DNA of 64,000 bases from Dendrophyllia cribrosa (lineage: Eukaryota; Cnidaria; Anthozoa; Scleractinia; Dendrophylliidae), in NCBI GenBank assembly GCA_024195265.1, contig JAJLRJ010000013.1:10201332-10265331 (forward strand). Direction: 5' to 3'. Both the position numbers and the translations under genes were made by a program. Below the pieces are notes generated by a model. The model worked only from the letters and a program-made list of their open reading frames with translations. It did not search any database and was not told the origin of the DNA. Of the stretch, positions 10,501 through 20,514 are shown in pieces. Each line of letters begins with the position of its first letter. The first letter of the stretch is position 1.

Positions 10501-10919
10501 GAAATGTAAATGGTACTCAAGTTGTAATGTTGCTGTAAAAGTTTGTTCCAACTTTCGTTGAAATTCTGATATTTAACCTTTCAGCTGAAAGCTGTTAAGT
10601 CTTGGAGGAAGAAATATCAAAAATGGATATTTATATGACCTTATAAAATCAACATGAAACATGAACAATTCTATCTTGACAAATTGCATTCCTCTGCTTA
10701 TGAATTGAAACTATGGCCAGCAAGTCATTTCTGGACACTGCGATGAATCCTAATTAATTGAAACACGCATTTTGAAAAAAAAAAAAAAAAGAAGTTGCTC
10801 TTTCAAAGGCTGAATTGACGAAAGGGGAAACATGTTTTACCATCATTTTTATAAGTTGGCACCGCCATCACAGCAACTACACAGAAAAGCAGTATGACAA
10901 ACGTAAATTTTCCCTCCAT
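7412..10919 (-). CDS. Secreted protein: signal peptide, two P-type trefoil domains, C-terminal defensin-like domain (4 exons)
   Basis: Join, on the minus strand, of exons 10919-10841, 10359-10219, 9254-9111 and 7554-7412. All internal junctions are phase 1 with GT/AG borders, and the joined frame is 507 nt (168 aa plus TAG). Order: hydrophobic leader ending AVMA with a likely cut before VPTYKN; trefoil 1 (SCEV...RYECGWLGIT...GCCYDD...YCF); trefoil 2 (LCPVAPSERQECGYYGIT...SCCWD...WCF); then a basic, Gly-rich domain with six Cys spaced C-x9-C-x3-C-x12-C-x4-CC. Trefoil domains are compact, three-disulfide, often mucus-associated and carbohydrate-binding modules. The last spacing resembles big defensins/beta-defensins, so a secreted mucosal antimicrobial role is inferred, not shown. 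One domain per symmetrical exon fits assembly by exon shuffling. A decayed relative lies at 16.9-20.5 kb on the same strand. The exon chain is predicted only; RNA data would settle it. Confidence 0.85.
7843..8682. mobile_element. Inverted-repeat element in intron 3 of the trefoil-defensin gene
   Basis: Ends are about 45-bp inverted copies: GATGAAAGCTCAAAGGCTAC, AAGACCGCAAGGCAGTATGG and their counterparts at about 8635-8682. The interior (8019-8480) holds small frames without family features and a shorter inverted pair at 8029-8095 (GATGTTTTGAA / TTCAAAACATC). Confidence 0.55.
9111..9254 (-). CDS. Exon 3 of the trefoil-defensin gene: P-type trefoil domain 2
   Basis: 144 nt, phase 1 at both ends. 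Acceptor TTTGTACAG precedes 9254 and donor GTGAGT follows 9111. It encodes LCPVAPSERQECGYYGIT, then DEC, NSCCWD and YWCF, close to the textbook P-type trefoil consensus (C-x-V-x-P-x-x-R-x-x-C-G-x-x-G-I-T). The exon at 20325-20478 is its relative: same domain start, same phase, and exactly 10 nt longer because of an insertion. Confidence 0.87.
9690..10045. repeat. Imperfect repeat array in intron 2 of the trefoil-defensin gene
   Basis: The phrases AAACTTGCTCGTCTGTAACG, CACGAGCAAG and AAAACTTGTCAAAG recur three or more times in both orientations between the two trefoil exons. No ends resembling a transposon were found. Confidence 0.5.
10219..10359 (-). CDS. Exon 2 of the trefoil-defensin gene: P-type trefoil domain 1
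   Basis: 141 nt, phase 1 at both ends. Acceptor TTTTAG precedes 10359 and donor GTAAGT follows 10219. It encodes one complete trefoil: Cys, then NRYEC, GWLGIT, EAQC, GCCYDD and YCF. These are the six conserved cysteines plus the Arg and Gly-Ile-Thr of the P-type signature. A short Lys-rich linker (VKKGE) follows. Nothing is missing from the domain. The symmetrical phase lets it be skipped or duplicated without changing frame. Confidence 0.85.
10841..10919 (-). CDS. Exon 1 of the trefoil-defensin gene: signal peptide
   Basis: Starts at an ATG (10919-10917) in context CACAATGG and encodes MEGKFTFVILLFCVVAVMAV followed by PTYKND. This is a typical leader: Lys at the N-terminus, a core of about 13 hydrophobic residues, and small residues before the inferred cleavage after Ala19. 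It ends GATG before GTAAAA at 10840, leaving one base of the next codon (phase 1). That matches the trefoil exon starting at 10359, so the split codon reads GAC (Asp). A longer upstream in-frame ATG exists (near 11009), but the leader quality and the TATA-like box about 105 bp upstream favour this start. Confidence 0.8.
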
Positions 10920-11022
10920 TGTGTTGAGCTGTTGAGAGAACAAAAGGAAACGTGTATTGTCTGTAAAGTCTTTATTCGAAAAGGAAAAATATATGGAGCT
11001 TAACCCCAAACCTCAAAACTAT

Positions 11023-11031
11023 ATTTTTATA
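11023..11031 (-). promoter_or_regulatory. TATA-like box of the trefoil-defensin gene
   Basis: Minus-strand TATAAAAAT lies about 105 bp upstream of the proposed ATG at 10919, which would give a 5' leader of about 75-80 nt. No CpG island or downstream element was recognised. Confidence 0.45.
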
Positions 11032-11049
11032 GACTTTTACACTAATGAA

Positions 11050-11334
11050 TCTATACATCCAACCATCAACCTTTGAAGCTCGTCACGATGGGATGAAATG
11101 TTTTCTATTCTGCCTAGAAACTTTCTCTTGTTGTTTGCGTGTGTGTCCACGCTGATTTGTGTAATATACATATATAAATCAATAACCTTTATTTCCCCTC
11201 ATTAAGTGTTTATAGGACAAATGCTGGTGGGACAGAGCATTTATTTAAATAACAGAAACAAATACTTCAAATTGAACATAATATGTTAAAAATTACAACT
11301 GGCAGGAGGCTGACCAGTTGGCTATTTTACAAGC
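11050..11334. other. Upstream of the trefoil-defensin gene; nothing recognised
   Basis: AT-rich sequence directly upstream of the TATA-like box. No motif beyond that box could be assigned. Confidence 0.4.
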
Positions 11335-11463
11335 GTGGCCGAAGAGTTGAACTCGGGTCTGCCGTGAAACAACTCCAGCTAGTGGTTAGAGCGGGACTTG
11401 AACTATAAACCTCCGGGTCTCAAGTCTAGCGCCCTAATGACTTGACCAAGCTGGGCGCGCTCC
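11335..11463 (-). repeat. tRNA-derived SINE fragment
   Basis: Minus strand shows AGCGCGCCCAGCTTGGTCAA (acceptor side and A-box region), then GGGCGCTAGACTTGAGACCC and AGTTCAAGTCCCGCTC (B box). The cloverleaf is degenerate. Anthozoan genomes carry many such tRNA-derived repeats. Confidence 0.5.
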
Positions 11464-14284
11464 TTCTTGCTGGTACTACAAGAACAAAGAAAGAGGACAA
11501 CACCACTTTGGATCCCACTGTAAATTCACATTATCAGATGCCACTAAAAAGACTAACATTATTTTTTTAGCTTAGCTCAGACTATGCTCAACCCATGCCA
11601 GTTCAAACTTCACAATACCGATTTAGAAATATATATTTTTTGTATCACAGCTACAAACATTTCCCATGTTGCCGGCAGGGTAAATAAAAGATTCGACTAG
11701 TTAAGATCGGTTAGGTAAAATTAACAACTAGTCATGTCGATCAGATATCTACAGTGAGAAATTGTTATTTGGCGGGGTAGTTATATAACTAAAAAAATAT
11801 CTACCAAGAAGTTATATTAAAAAAGAAAACCAGTGAATAATGTCGAAAGCAAACATACCGTTATGATAGGTGTCTTCTGTTTGAGTAGTGCACTGTTTTA
11901 AGTCTTGGCTACATCTGGGCTACGTTGAAAGAATCACGTATTTATTTAAATACTTTTTATCATTAATTTCAAGAGACGCCCACTGTCACAACAAAACAAT
12001 CTAATAAGCCTCGACACAATTAATTGCGTTTCTTTGATGACAGAAAATAGCCGGAGGTCCTTGCCAAATGGACTGTCAGATCCCCGGGGGGAGGTGCAAA
12101 TGCGGCCAACTTGCCAAACCCAAGAAAGCCTTATTCAGCTTAAACTAGATTCAAAAAGTCCAACGGCCCAGAACATAAAATCCCAGAAAACAAGTACATA
12201 TACTTTAATACCAGCATTTAAATGGCGTATCATGACCTCACATGAACAAAACTCTGTAACAGGAAGGTCCTTGTCATCTGCATGTACTTTATGCTTGTAC
12301 GTGCTTGTACGTGAAACTGATATTCGATACAATTGTTTGACATAAAATCGAGAGCGCTTGGGTTTACTAGGGTACACTAGCTAAAGAAATCCCCTAGAAA
12401 ATTGATAACCCAAAGAAGTTCCGAAAACACTTATTTCAAACCCCAAACATGGTTTATCTCCCTATTTCTAATATACCTGAGAACCTTACCCACACTCCCC
12501 TTCCCCCCTCTCCCCGGAGTCAGACACATGACGATAAGAACACATGAAGCGAGCATGGTTTTAATAAAAACGTGATGGGGAAATGAAGACAGTCAACAAG
12601 AACTGAATAGCGTTGTATTTTATTTTTAGCTTTGAGTGTGACGGGGTAATACGAGTGGGAGATATTTTCTACTTGATTGCGGTTAACCATTTAAACCTGG
12701 GTTGACCGTACACTTTGAGGGTGCGAGAAATGATATTAGTATCCCAGGGGAGACTCCCATATAAAAACTTTCGAAAACACCCAAAAAGGTACCAGAATCT
12801 TGTTTGATAGGCTTGGTTCAAATATATTTTTACGTTAAAAGGTACCAATTTTAAACAACACAAAACATATTCTATTATATATTTTTTGGTTCAATACCCC
12901 AAACGGTACGCCGCGATAATTCTAACCATGGTCATGTTAGATTGCAAGCACCCAAAGCGGCACCAATCTACCAAATTTTGACCCCTAAAAGGTACGACGA
13001 GCACCCCCGTCGGAGACACTCCCCCCGGGATTAGTGGAAGACACGTAGGTTTTGATGCATACTAGTTTGATTTGAAAGTATTAAAATGAACGAAACGAGA
13101 GCTATGAAACATAAATAACAGTTAGGTGACATTCGTAGAAGAACCAATAATGTCCGATATATACAAAAATGCAAGTATAAGTACTATTTTCTTTTTTTTT
13201 TTCTTGGTTTCCAGAAGAAACATACCACATTCAAATTAATTTGAACTAGGAAAGTATAATATATATACATGTAAATTAAATTGCCTTTAATTATTCTTTT
13301 GGACATACATACATACATGAACTTTATTTCTACACGAATTGTAGGGTAGCCAGAAGGCTAATATCTCCGTGCAACTTAAAATAAACTATTTACATAACAA
13401 ATACATCTAATATGATATTAAAAAAAGAGACTGTCTTCTGGACGCCATTTGCAATGGGTATTTTTTGTTTCCCATCTCATAAATATTGTTATATAAATTG
13501 GTATCTCGACTAACTATGCCCTGAACTGCTGCTCATTCAATATACAAAGATTCTGTCGACAAATCGCGACACTGATTCCAAAATATAAGCCTAAATAGTA
13601 ACAATACATTGTTCAAAAAAATTGAAACTAACTATAAATTGTATTTAATTTGTAAAAAAGAGAGAACATAAGGAGGGAGGAAATCAATATTTTGATTTTT
13701 ATGCATTAAGTACGAATTTTTTAGAAAGATCAGGGATTCAGTGTTCAGCGGTGAAATGTTTGTCTAAACGATTTGAACGAAGGATTTTTGTTTCAAAAAT
13801 GAATCTGGTAGTCTATCGGTATTGTTTGCTTTGCAGGATAATCGCGTGCACAAGGCTACAATAGAACTGTCAATCAATTTGCGTATACATGCGAGCATGT
13901 TTCGCCACACTGGCAACGCGTCGATGAAGTCCAAAAAATAAGCGAAGCTAATAAAAAGTAGTTGATCTTTTTATTCGGCTGCAAAACCCTATATTCAAAT
14001 AAAAGATAAAACATTCTACCATGTAGATAAGTGAAAAGTGAATGTTGTTTGATGAACCCCCATTGTCAGGGCACGCTATCCTAGATTAAAGTATTCTGCA
14101 AAATCAAACTTTTGATTATTCATGAGTGATTTGCGCAGTTTTAAGACGTATCCTTTTGTGAGCAAAACAAGAACGGCGTTAGATTAAAAAAAAAAACATG
14201 GATGCATGGCTAAAGAAAAAAGTTTGAAATAGTGGGAATATAAAAATACATTTTGATTCTGGTATGCAACTCTATAATTGTCGT
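11464..14284. other. Intergenic stretch, mostly unassigned
   Basis: No supported exon. 13300-13410 (CATACATACATACATGAACTTTATTTC...) looks like the 3' end of a retroposon: short CATA repeats beside a TTTATTT-type tail. 12034-12377 and 12669-12863 hold open frames with no features. Confidence 0.4.
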
Positions 14285-14584
14285 TTTTATGTGGCAATGC
14301 AGTCACCTTTATGAAATGTTCCTGTCGTCGTCCACCCTCTGGCAAATATCAAATTTCTCATTTCCGGACACGCAAAATAGTCAAATACCCGGGGTAATTT
14401 GCCCGGAGGGGCATGTCGAAGTTTCGAATTGATCGGCGCATAACACGGAAGCTGGTTATTCAGTGAAGCAAACACTGTCAGTTTTACGTTTAAAGGGCTT
14501 CCGCGCCCTTATTGAAACAAAACAGGAAAAATAATTGTTATTTTTGGAATCTACACCTCACTAGCCTTACAGTGGTATGTAGTT

Positions 14585-14767
14585 TTAACCCTCGGATGTA
14601 CACGCAAACGTATACCCCCACCGTGGTACAATTGCATTGATGTCATAAATAGCATGAGGTAAAGCCGTTTTTCGGCGAAAAATGAACGATAATATGAAAT
14701 GCTACCCAAAGCAGCAAATATTGAATTTCGCAAGGTTGGGGTAAAAACCTGTAGGTTCGAGGGTTAA
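14585..14767. mobile_element. MITE family B, short copy (TTAA ends)
   Basis: TTAACCCTCGGATGTACACG at the left and GTTCGAGGGTTAA at the right, with GTATACCCCCACCGTGG inside. It is an internally deleted relative of the copy at 17892-18458. Confidence 0.65.
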
Positions 14768-15119
14768 GGTTTGCGCAAGCGCTGACTTGCGTCATCAGCT
14801 GAAATCGCAGATCAGTGGAGACTGTATTCAGTGCATATCTTAGTAGTCAACTGCTCTCTCGATCATTTTTACGTCTTTACGATCTTGACTTCGCTTTTTT
14901 TTTGAAGGACTTTGAGTAATGTTAATAAAACATGCTGGACTCAGGTTGTGTTACATGGTAACCTTTTTTTTTTAATGTTATTCACTGCTATTTCTTATAC
15001 AAGACATTTTACAGTGAAGTGAACAGCGATCCTTCTAGCTGTAGCAGCTATGGCTAATCATTTACACATAAGCACTGGTTCAACAGACCATTTTAGAGTT
15101 GTGTGCTTAGTACCCTTGC

Positions 15120-15293
15120 CTTGGAGTGAAAGTGAGGCTAGTGTTGACTTTGTTTTGATACTAATCTATCTGCTTTTCATATGTAAATCATGCTGAACAA
15201 AAACTAGTAAGCATAAGAACATATGAAAAGCAGGAAGGTTTGTATCAAAACAAGGTCAACTCCAGCCTCACTGCCACAAAATTGACAAGTCAC
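15120..15293. mobile_element. Palindromic MITE
   Basis: Inverted arms: GTGAGGCTAGTGTTGAC / GTCAACTCCAGCCTCAC and TGCTTTTCATATG / CATATGAAAAGCA. Confidence 0.6.
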
Positions 15294-15434
15294 CAAGCAG
15301 ACAACTGTAAATTGTACTGGTTAGCAGTGATAACTAAGTACTGCACTAAAATGTATGCTGGCCTTAAAATGTATATGACAGATTATTTTTCTATCTGCTT
15401 CAGATCGAATCTACATAGTATTCTGCTAAGAAAG

Positions 15435-15800
15435 TCGAACAAAGTATTTCGATATCGAGTTTCCTTCTCCGTGTTTTAGTTATCTAAAAACTTGAAATTT
15501 CACTTACGCTGTGACGTCAATACAGGAATTCTAGTTTCGCGTTTTCTCGGTTCCTCCGTATTTTTGGTGAGTGTTGCCTCGACCACAGACAACATACCTT
15601 AATAGAACCAGATTTCTTCCTCAGGGCACTCCTAAAATACTGAGGAACCTAGAAACCGCGAAACTGGCATTCTGGTATTGACGTCACAGCAGACTGACCC
15701 CAGTCTTTTTACTGGCGAGGTGTTTTACACCACCGAAAGTGAAATTTCACCAGTTTTTAGACGGCTAAAACACGGAAAAAAAAATCGATATCGAAAAACG
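15435..15800. mobile_element. Inverted-repeat MITE
   Basis: Arms of about 150 bp including CGCTGTGACGTCAATAC / GTATTGACGTCACAG, AGTTTCGCG / CGCGAAACT and GAAATTTCAC / GTGAAATTTC. The centre is about 15575-15610. Confidence 0.65.
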
Positions 15801-16330
15801 TTTTTCGATTTTCTTATCAAAACTCCACGCAGATTAATCCATCAATCAAATAAAGACAATATGTTATATACACTTTTAAGACATTACACTATCCACCTTA
15901 AACCTAATGGCCTCTTGCTCATACTGTATAGTTAAAAAGGTAAGCTAATTACCGGATAACACGACAAAAGAAATTATAAACAACAACCCTGTTCAGCGGC
16001 ACACTTCGAATGTTGTCCTTAACCCTTAAGTCTACAATATCAAAATATGAATTCTCCTTTCTTGTTCCTTAACATTTCGTATGACATGCAGTAGCATGGA
16101 GAATGCGCTAAGATATTAAGAAAATTAATCTTGCTCGATCGTACTCTTAATTCTCATAACCTCTCTGATTGATAAAAGCATTGACATTAGAAGGTGAAAA
16201 TTGATGTTAATTACTACTGGGGCTTAAAGGGTTAGAAAGGCGCGGTCGATTGTTTCATTCATTCTTTATTTTGCCATATATACAACATTTTACAACGCAA
16301 GATGATTTTATATGAGACCCTTACACCTGG

Positions 16331-16414
16331 CTATGCCATGCTGATGAGTCCTAACCAGGACGAAACAGCTATCCATGGCTGCCACTGCCCGGGTGATATG
16401 GCTGTGCGCATGGG
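16331..16414 (+). ncRNA. Hammerhead ribozyme motif
   Basis: Core CTGATGA (16341-16347), stem II GTCC/GGAC with loop TAACCA, GAAA (16362-16365), stem III CAGC-TATC (16366-16373) pairing with GATA-TG-GCTG (16395-16404), and stem I CCATG (16336-16340) with CATGG (16409-16413). The core is canonical, but the base expected at the cleavage site after U16.1 appears to be G (16406) and there are extra bases before stem I. This copy may therefore be slow or dead. Its 3' neighbour AGGTTTATACAATAAAAAC looks like a retroposon tail. Confidence 0.65.
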
Positions 16415-16887
16415 TAAGGTTTATACAATAAAAACATGTAACCCTATTTTTCCCTGTAGTAACAGTTAACATCTATCACTCTGTTGCTGATTTGATCGGT
16501 TCACGGTAAATTTCGTGGTAGCTGGAATACCTGAAGAACCGTAATGGGTAAACTAAACGATATATAGCCAGGGCACTCAGCCTCAAATGGCAATTGATTC
16601 AAAACGTGAGTAATGAATATGTACCCGCTCTTAGCGATAACGTTTTCTCCTGACGACGAAAATATTTTAAACTATTTTTATCTAAAGAAAAGGAACTTAT
16701 ACCAAATTTATGCAATTAAAAATAGGTCGCCATACTCGTTTAGGAGAAAACAACTACTTATAGGCTCCAGTTGCTTATTGGTTATTATATGCTCGCGCTG
16801 ATGACGCAATAAATTATGCACAGCCGGGATGCACTGTGCAATACCAAGGAATCACATTAAATACTATCATTTGGTGGATACTTACAC

Positions 16888-17015
16888 TTAATAGCTGCAT
16901 ATGCGTCCTTTACATTGTCCCATTCCGTACATTTTACTTTTGCCTTGGTCGCACACGTACTTGCAGATCCCGGATATACCATGGTAGATGTAGCAACCAA
17001 GTGACGGGTCGTCAA
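16888..17015 (-). CDS. Defensin-like terminal exon, second copy (sixth cysteine replaced by Ser)
   Basis: Acceptor TTCACTGTAG precedes 17015, phase 1 entry, stop TAA at 16890-16888. It encodes DDPSLGCYIYHGISGICKYV, then CDQGKSKMYGMGQCKGRICSY. Spacing is C-x9-C-x3-C-x12-C-x4-C, then Ser (AGC) where the intact copy has the last Cys (TGC). The exon is otherwise strongly conserved with 7412-7554, including MYGMG and CKGRIC. Losing one cysteine leaves five, so one disulfide cannot form. A GTAAGT follows just after the stop. Confidence 0.65.
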
Positions 17016-17891
17016 CTACAGTGAAGATATAATTTAAAACCAGTTGTAAAAATAGCTATATAAATAAACAATTCAAACTAAGATCGCTTACCATTTATCA
17101 GAACTGGCCAGCCAAACTGGCTAGTTTGTAACTAGAATGCGTCTTTTTGAAGACCTGTTCCTAGAAGTCCATTAAAAGGGTACATATTATTTTCAAATTG
17201 ACCAGTCTGGCCGACCGGCCTTTTACAAGTAATGGCATATTATTTACGAATTGAGCGGTCCAGGCCGGCCAGCTTGGACAAATAGTAAGCGCTTTAAGAT
17301 AAGCAGCATAAACAATGTGACTAAACGGGCAAACTGGACTCCTTTATTATTTTGAATAGAAATAGCTCCGTCGTAAGCAGCTTTGTATGCATGCAACAAC
17401 TTTTGCTGAATTGACTTTGTTACCTTTTACCATAAGGCATGAGACAATTATTTTTTACGAATTTGTTTATTAACATTCCTCGTAAAAATGTTAGGTTAAA
17501 ACGTACTTGTGGTTATTTTCAATAGCCACTGAAAATGTGATAAAGAAATAAATACATCTCTTTCCTATTTTAATTTGTGTTTCGAAAAACTCAGTCTTTG
17601 AGCTTTTATAACTAAGCATTTAAATGCGTCTCACTAGGAAATATCATATTTTATTTTTTCCAAGAGGGCACGGCAACGAATCCTGCAATCTGATTGGTTC
17701 TTAGCGCGGACGAGGTATCAAAAAGACTCAATGAAGAAAGAAAGATTAAACTACTGGGTGGAAGGAGAAATCAGCCGTAAAATTGAAGGTCAATGTTATT
17801 CCTCAAAAAGACGAGTACAAGTTTGGATTTTATGATTTGATGATTTCATAGTTTGTTCGGCGTTTTTTTTTTTTACAAAGTGGCTTTTGGC

Positions 17892-18458
17892 TTAAACCTC
17901 GGACGTACAGGGGGGCGGGGGGGGGGGGGGGGGGGGTGGTTGCCACCCCCTTAAGGTTTTTCTCCGATATTTTCAAGACCATTTACGATTAGCACATGCT
18001 ATTTTCAGTAGCTGTTCATTTATCCTAGAGACACATTTTTGTAAAGTTTTGCGACAACCGGTTGCTATGGTAACGAGATATGACGTCATAAGTAACATGT
18101 GGTCAACCCATTTTTTGAAGAAAAATGCGTGTTTTTCACCTTATTTTAGCGAAAAAAAAATATAAAATGCTACCAAAAGCATAAAAATGTTTAATTGTAT
18201 GTTATTTTGCAACTCTAGCAAACAATATTTGCAATTTCCGCATTTTTCCGATAAATTTAAATTTTTAGTAAAATCCAAGATGGCGGCCATCTTGTCGGCG
18301 ATTTTGGATGACGTCAGCGCCCCAGCCCATAATATTTACCTTAACGGGTAGAGCACATCGAGGGCTATCTATTATATGTAAAATATTTCCGAAATATTGC
18401 AAAATTGCAAAAACCTAGTACCACGGTTGGGGTATAAGTTTGCGTGTAAGGGGGTTAA
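17892..18458. mobile_element. MITE family B, long copy (TTAA ends, poly-G tract)
   Basis: TTAA at 17892 then ACCTCGGACGTACAGG and a G6-C-G20 run (17910-17936); GTATAAGTTTGCGTGTAAGG and TTAA at 18455-18458. The body is shared with 41640-42130 and, reversed, 61243-61690 (ACAACCGGTTGCTATGG, CCCATAATATTTACC). Confidence 0.7.
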
Positions 18459-18643
18459 GAAATACTGTAATTAGACAATCTTGCGCTTATTTACAAAGTT
18501 TTTCACTCCATTTGATTCAAGTGTTCTTATTTTTCCGTTTCGTTTTTCCTCTAATCGAGATTCTGTTAATTTTCATTAAAATGTCTTGCTTAAATTTCTC
18601 ATTTGAGTTTAGTTTTGTACTATATTATAGCTTGTTGTCAATA

Positions 18644-18821
18644 CAGTCGAACCTCCTTAATACGGACACCAAAGGGACAGACCGAAGTGTCCGTATTATA
18701 GAGGTGTCCGTATTATAGAGGTAGGGATTGTATGAATTTTTGTATCTTAGGGACCAAGAGAACTGTCCGTAATAGAGAGGTGTCCGTATTATGGAGGTGT
18801 CCGTAAGGAGAGGTTCGACTG
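18644..18821. mobile_element. Tc1/mariner-type MITE with TA target
   Basis: Inverted tips CAGTCGAACCTC / GAGGTTCGACTG are flanked by TA on both sides. The interior is built of repeated GTGTCCGTATTATAGAGG phrases. A TA duplication with a short CAGT-type tip is characteristic of Tc1/mariner derivatives. Confidence 0.8.
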
Positions 18822-18823
18822 TA

Positions 18824-19340
18824 TATAAATTTTAATACACGAAATTTCGCGATCGGTGGACTTTCACTACCTTGCTCGGTTTATGCTTTTATTTCGCAGT
18901 TGTTACCTTCTTTTATCTCAATTCTGTAAATTTTCATTCAAGAAAATACGATTTTTCAGTTTAAGCTTTAGCACTGCTATGAATGAATTACGCTCGACTT
19001 TTCTTTTATAAAAAATTTGAAAAGTTTTTAAAGTTAATCTTCAGCTTTCCACGGCTTCGCTATGGGCAAGAACATTTCTCTATCCTCACCAGAAGCAAAC
19101 ACAACAGCCGTTTATTCTACCGAGAGACATAAACTGATAGAAATAAGTTCACTTTGCAAAGTATTAAAGTTATTTTGTTTATGAATGAAAAAATTGTGAA
19201 GATTACCGAGTTAATTTAGGTTCTGCACGCGTTGTGTCAGTTTTGCTTGACGCGGCACGTGAAGACATGATTTCTTGGAAAGCTCTACAAGTGTATCACG
19301 ATTTCCTCGGCAAATCGCAGAATTGAAGTAGGAATAAAAT
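18824..19340. other. Non-coding stretch
   Basis: No exon, RNA gene or repeat recognised. Confidence 0.4.
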
Positions 19341-19343
19341 AAA

Positions 19344-19482
19344 TAAGTTATTAACCGGCCTTGGTCAGTCCGTATAGGAAAAAACTGTGCCTTCGGTCTT
19401 GAGTACGGCCCTCGGCCGCCGTTCTCAAGACCTCGGGCACAGTTTTTCCTAAACGGACCGACCAAGGCCAGTAAATAACATA
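19344..19482. mobile_element. Palindromic MITE
   Basis: Arms: TTATTAACCGGCCTTGGTC, CCGTATAGGAAAAAACTGTG and CTTGAG around the centre GTACGGCCCTCGGCCGCC; mirrored by CACAGTTTTTCCTAAACGG and CCAAGGCCAGTAAATAA. Confidence 0.7.
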
Positions 19483-20098
19483 TTTCTCAATCCGCAAAGT
19501 TTAACTCAGAAATCTGCAGAAATCTCATCTCATACTGTAATCCAAATAGAACAAAGGCTCCTATGAACCAACTCGAGTGAATTCGAAATGTTCGGACCCT
19601 CCACTCTCCTAGATGAGTGGCTTCATCGACACCCCACCCCCTGCGTCCAACTTCCCACACTCCCTCCCCCCCTCCAACACCGTCCCTATGGGTAAGACAG
19701 GTGACCAAATGCTGATAGTTATGTCTCACTATGAAATATCATATTTTCTCAATCCGCAAAGTTTAACTCATAAATCTGCAGAAATCCCATCTCATACTGT
19801 AATCCAAATAGAACAAAGGCTCCTATGAACCAACTTGTGAATGCGAAACGTTCGGACCCTCCACTCTCCTAGATGAGTGGCTTCATCGAAACCCCACCCC
19901 TGCGTCTAACTTCCCACACTCCCCACCCCCTCCAACACCGTCCCTATGAACCAACTTGTGAATGCGAAACGTTCGGACCCTCCACTCTCCTAGATGAGTG
20001 GCTTCATTGACACCCAACCCCCTGCGTCCAACTTCCCACTCTCCCCCGCCCCTCCCAGATCCAACATCGTCCCTATGGGTAAGACAGGCGACCATTAC
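19483..20098. repeat. Tandem duplication, 2-3 copies
   Basis: TTTCTCAATCCGCAAAGTTT begins a unit of about 259 bp that repeats from 19742. A third partial copy (CGTTCGGACCCTCCACTCTC) begins near 19947. Units contain C-rich runs (CCCCACCCCCTGCG). Open frames here translate the repeat. Confidence 0.7.
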
Positions 20099-20324
20099 AT
20101 ATCTCGGGCTCAATTTTAACAGCAATCGACCGATCGAGTGATCAAGGGAAATTTTGTCCCACTGTTTTTACTCGTTCAACAGTTCGTGTATTCACGAGTT
20201 AAAAACGTATCCAGTTAATTATAGCACCTTTCATCATCACAAGCTGATAAGATAGCCAGTATTATGTGGAGGAATATAAATATTCGATAACTTCTACTGC
20301 CGAATGATCACAAACGTAACTCAC

Positions 20325-20478
20325 GCGGTTGTTTAAAGCACCATTTAGTGTTAGGTACTGTAGGGTCCCAACAACGGGATTTCTCCAGACATTGTTCCCT
20401 TGTTATCCCATCATAACCGCATTCACGTGCATTCCTCGCGCTCAGAGGGAGCAACTGGGCATAGTTCCTCGGGAAGAT
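20325..20478 (-). pseudogene. Trefoil exon with a 10-bp frameshift insertion
   Basis: Acceptor TTTTTTTCAAG precedes 20478 and donor GTGAGT follows 20325; length 154 nt against 144 in the intact paralogue. It starts DLPEELCPVAPSEREEC, then hits a stop because GCATTC is repeated 10 bp apart on the plus strand (20419-20424 and 20429-20434). Beyond the insertion the frame resumes as ECGYDGITREQC, then SRCWD and KWCF. The expected CC is RC, so a second lesion exists besides the frameshift. Confidence 0.75.
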
Positions 20479-20514
20479 CTTGAAAAAAATTATGATAGAA
20501 ACATAATATATATA

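Larger units (their letters stand above)
16888..20478 (-). pseudogene. Partial, decayed relative of the trefoil-defensin gene
   Basis: Two exons on the minus strand, in the same order as the last two exons of the intact gene about 9.5 kb away: a trefoil exon (20478-20325) and a defensin-like exon (17015-16888). Both keep their splice sites and phase 1. The trefoil exon has a 10-bp frameshifting insertion and has also lost one of the paired cysteines. The defensin-like exon ends ICSY where the other has ICCYQ. No first trefoil or signal-peptide exon was found upstream as far as 31 kb. This is best read as a partial tandem duplicate. The defensin-like exon alone remains open, so it could still be used if joined to another exon. 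Confidence 0.7.

Noticed and set aside
14786..14820. CTGATGA on the minus strand as another hammerhead
   Set aside because: No GAAA or cleavage triplet at suitable distance; the flanking GCGCAAGC words form only a simple hairpin.
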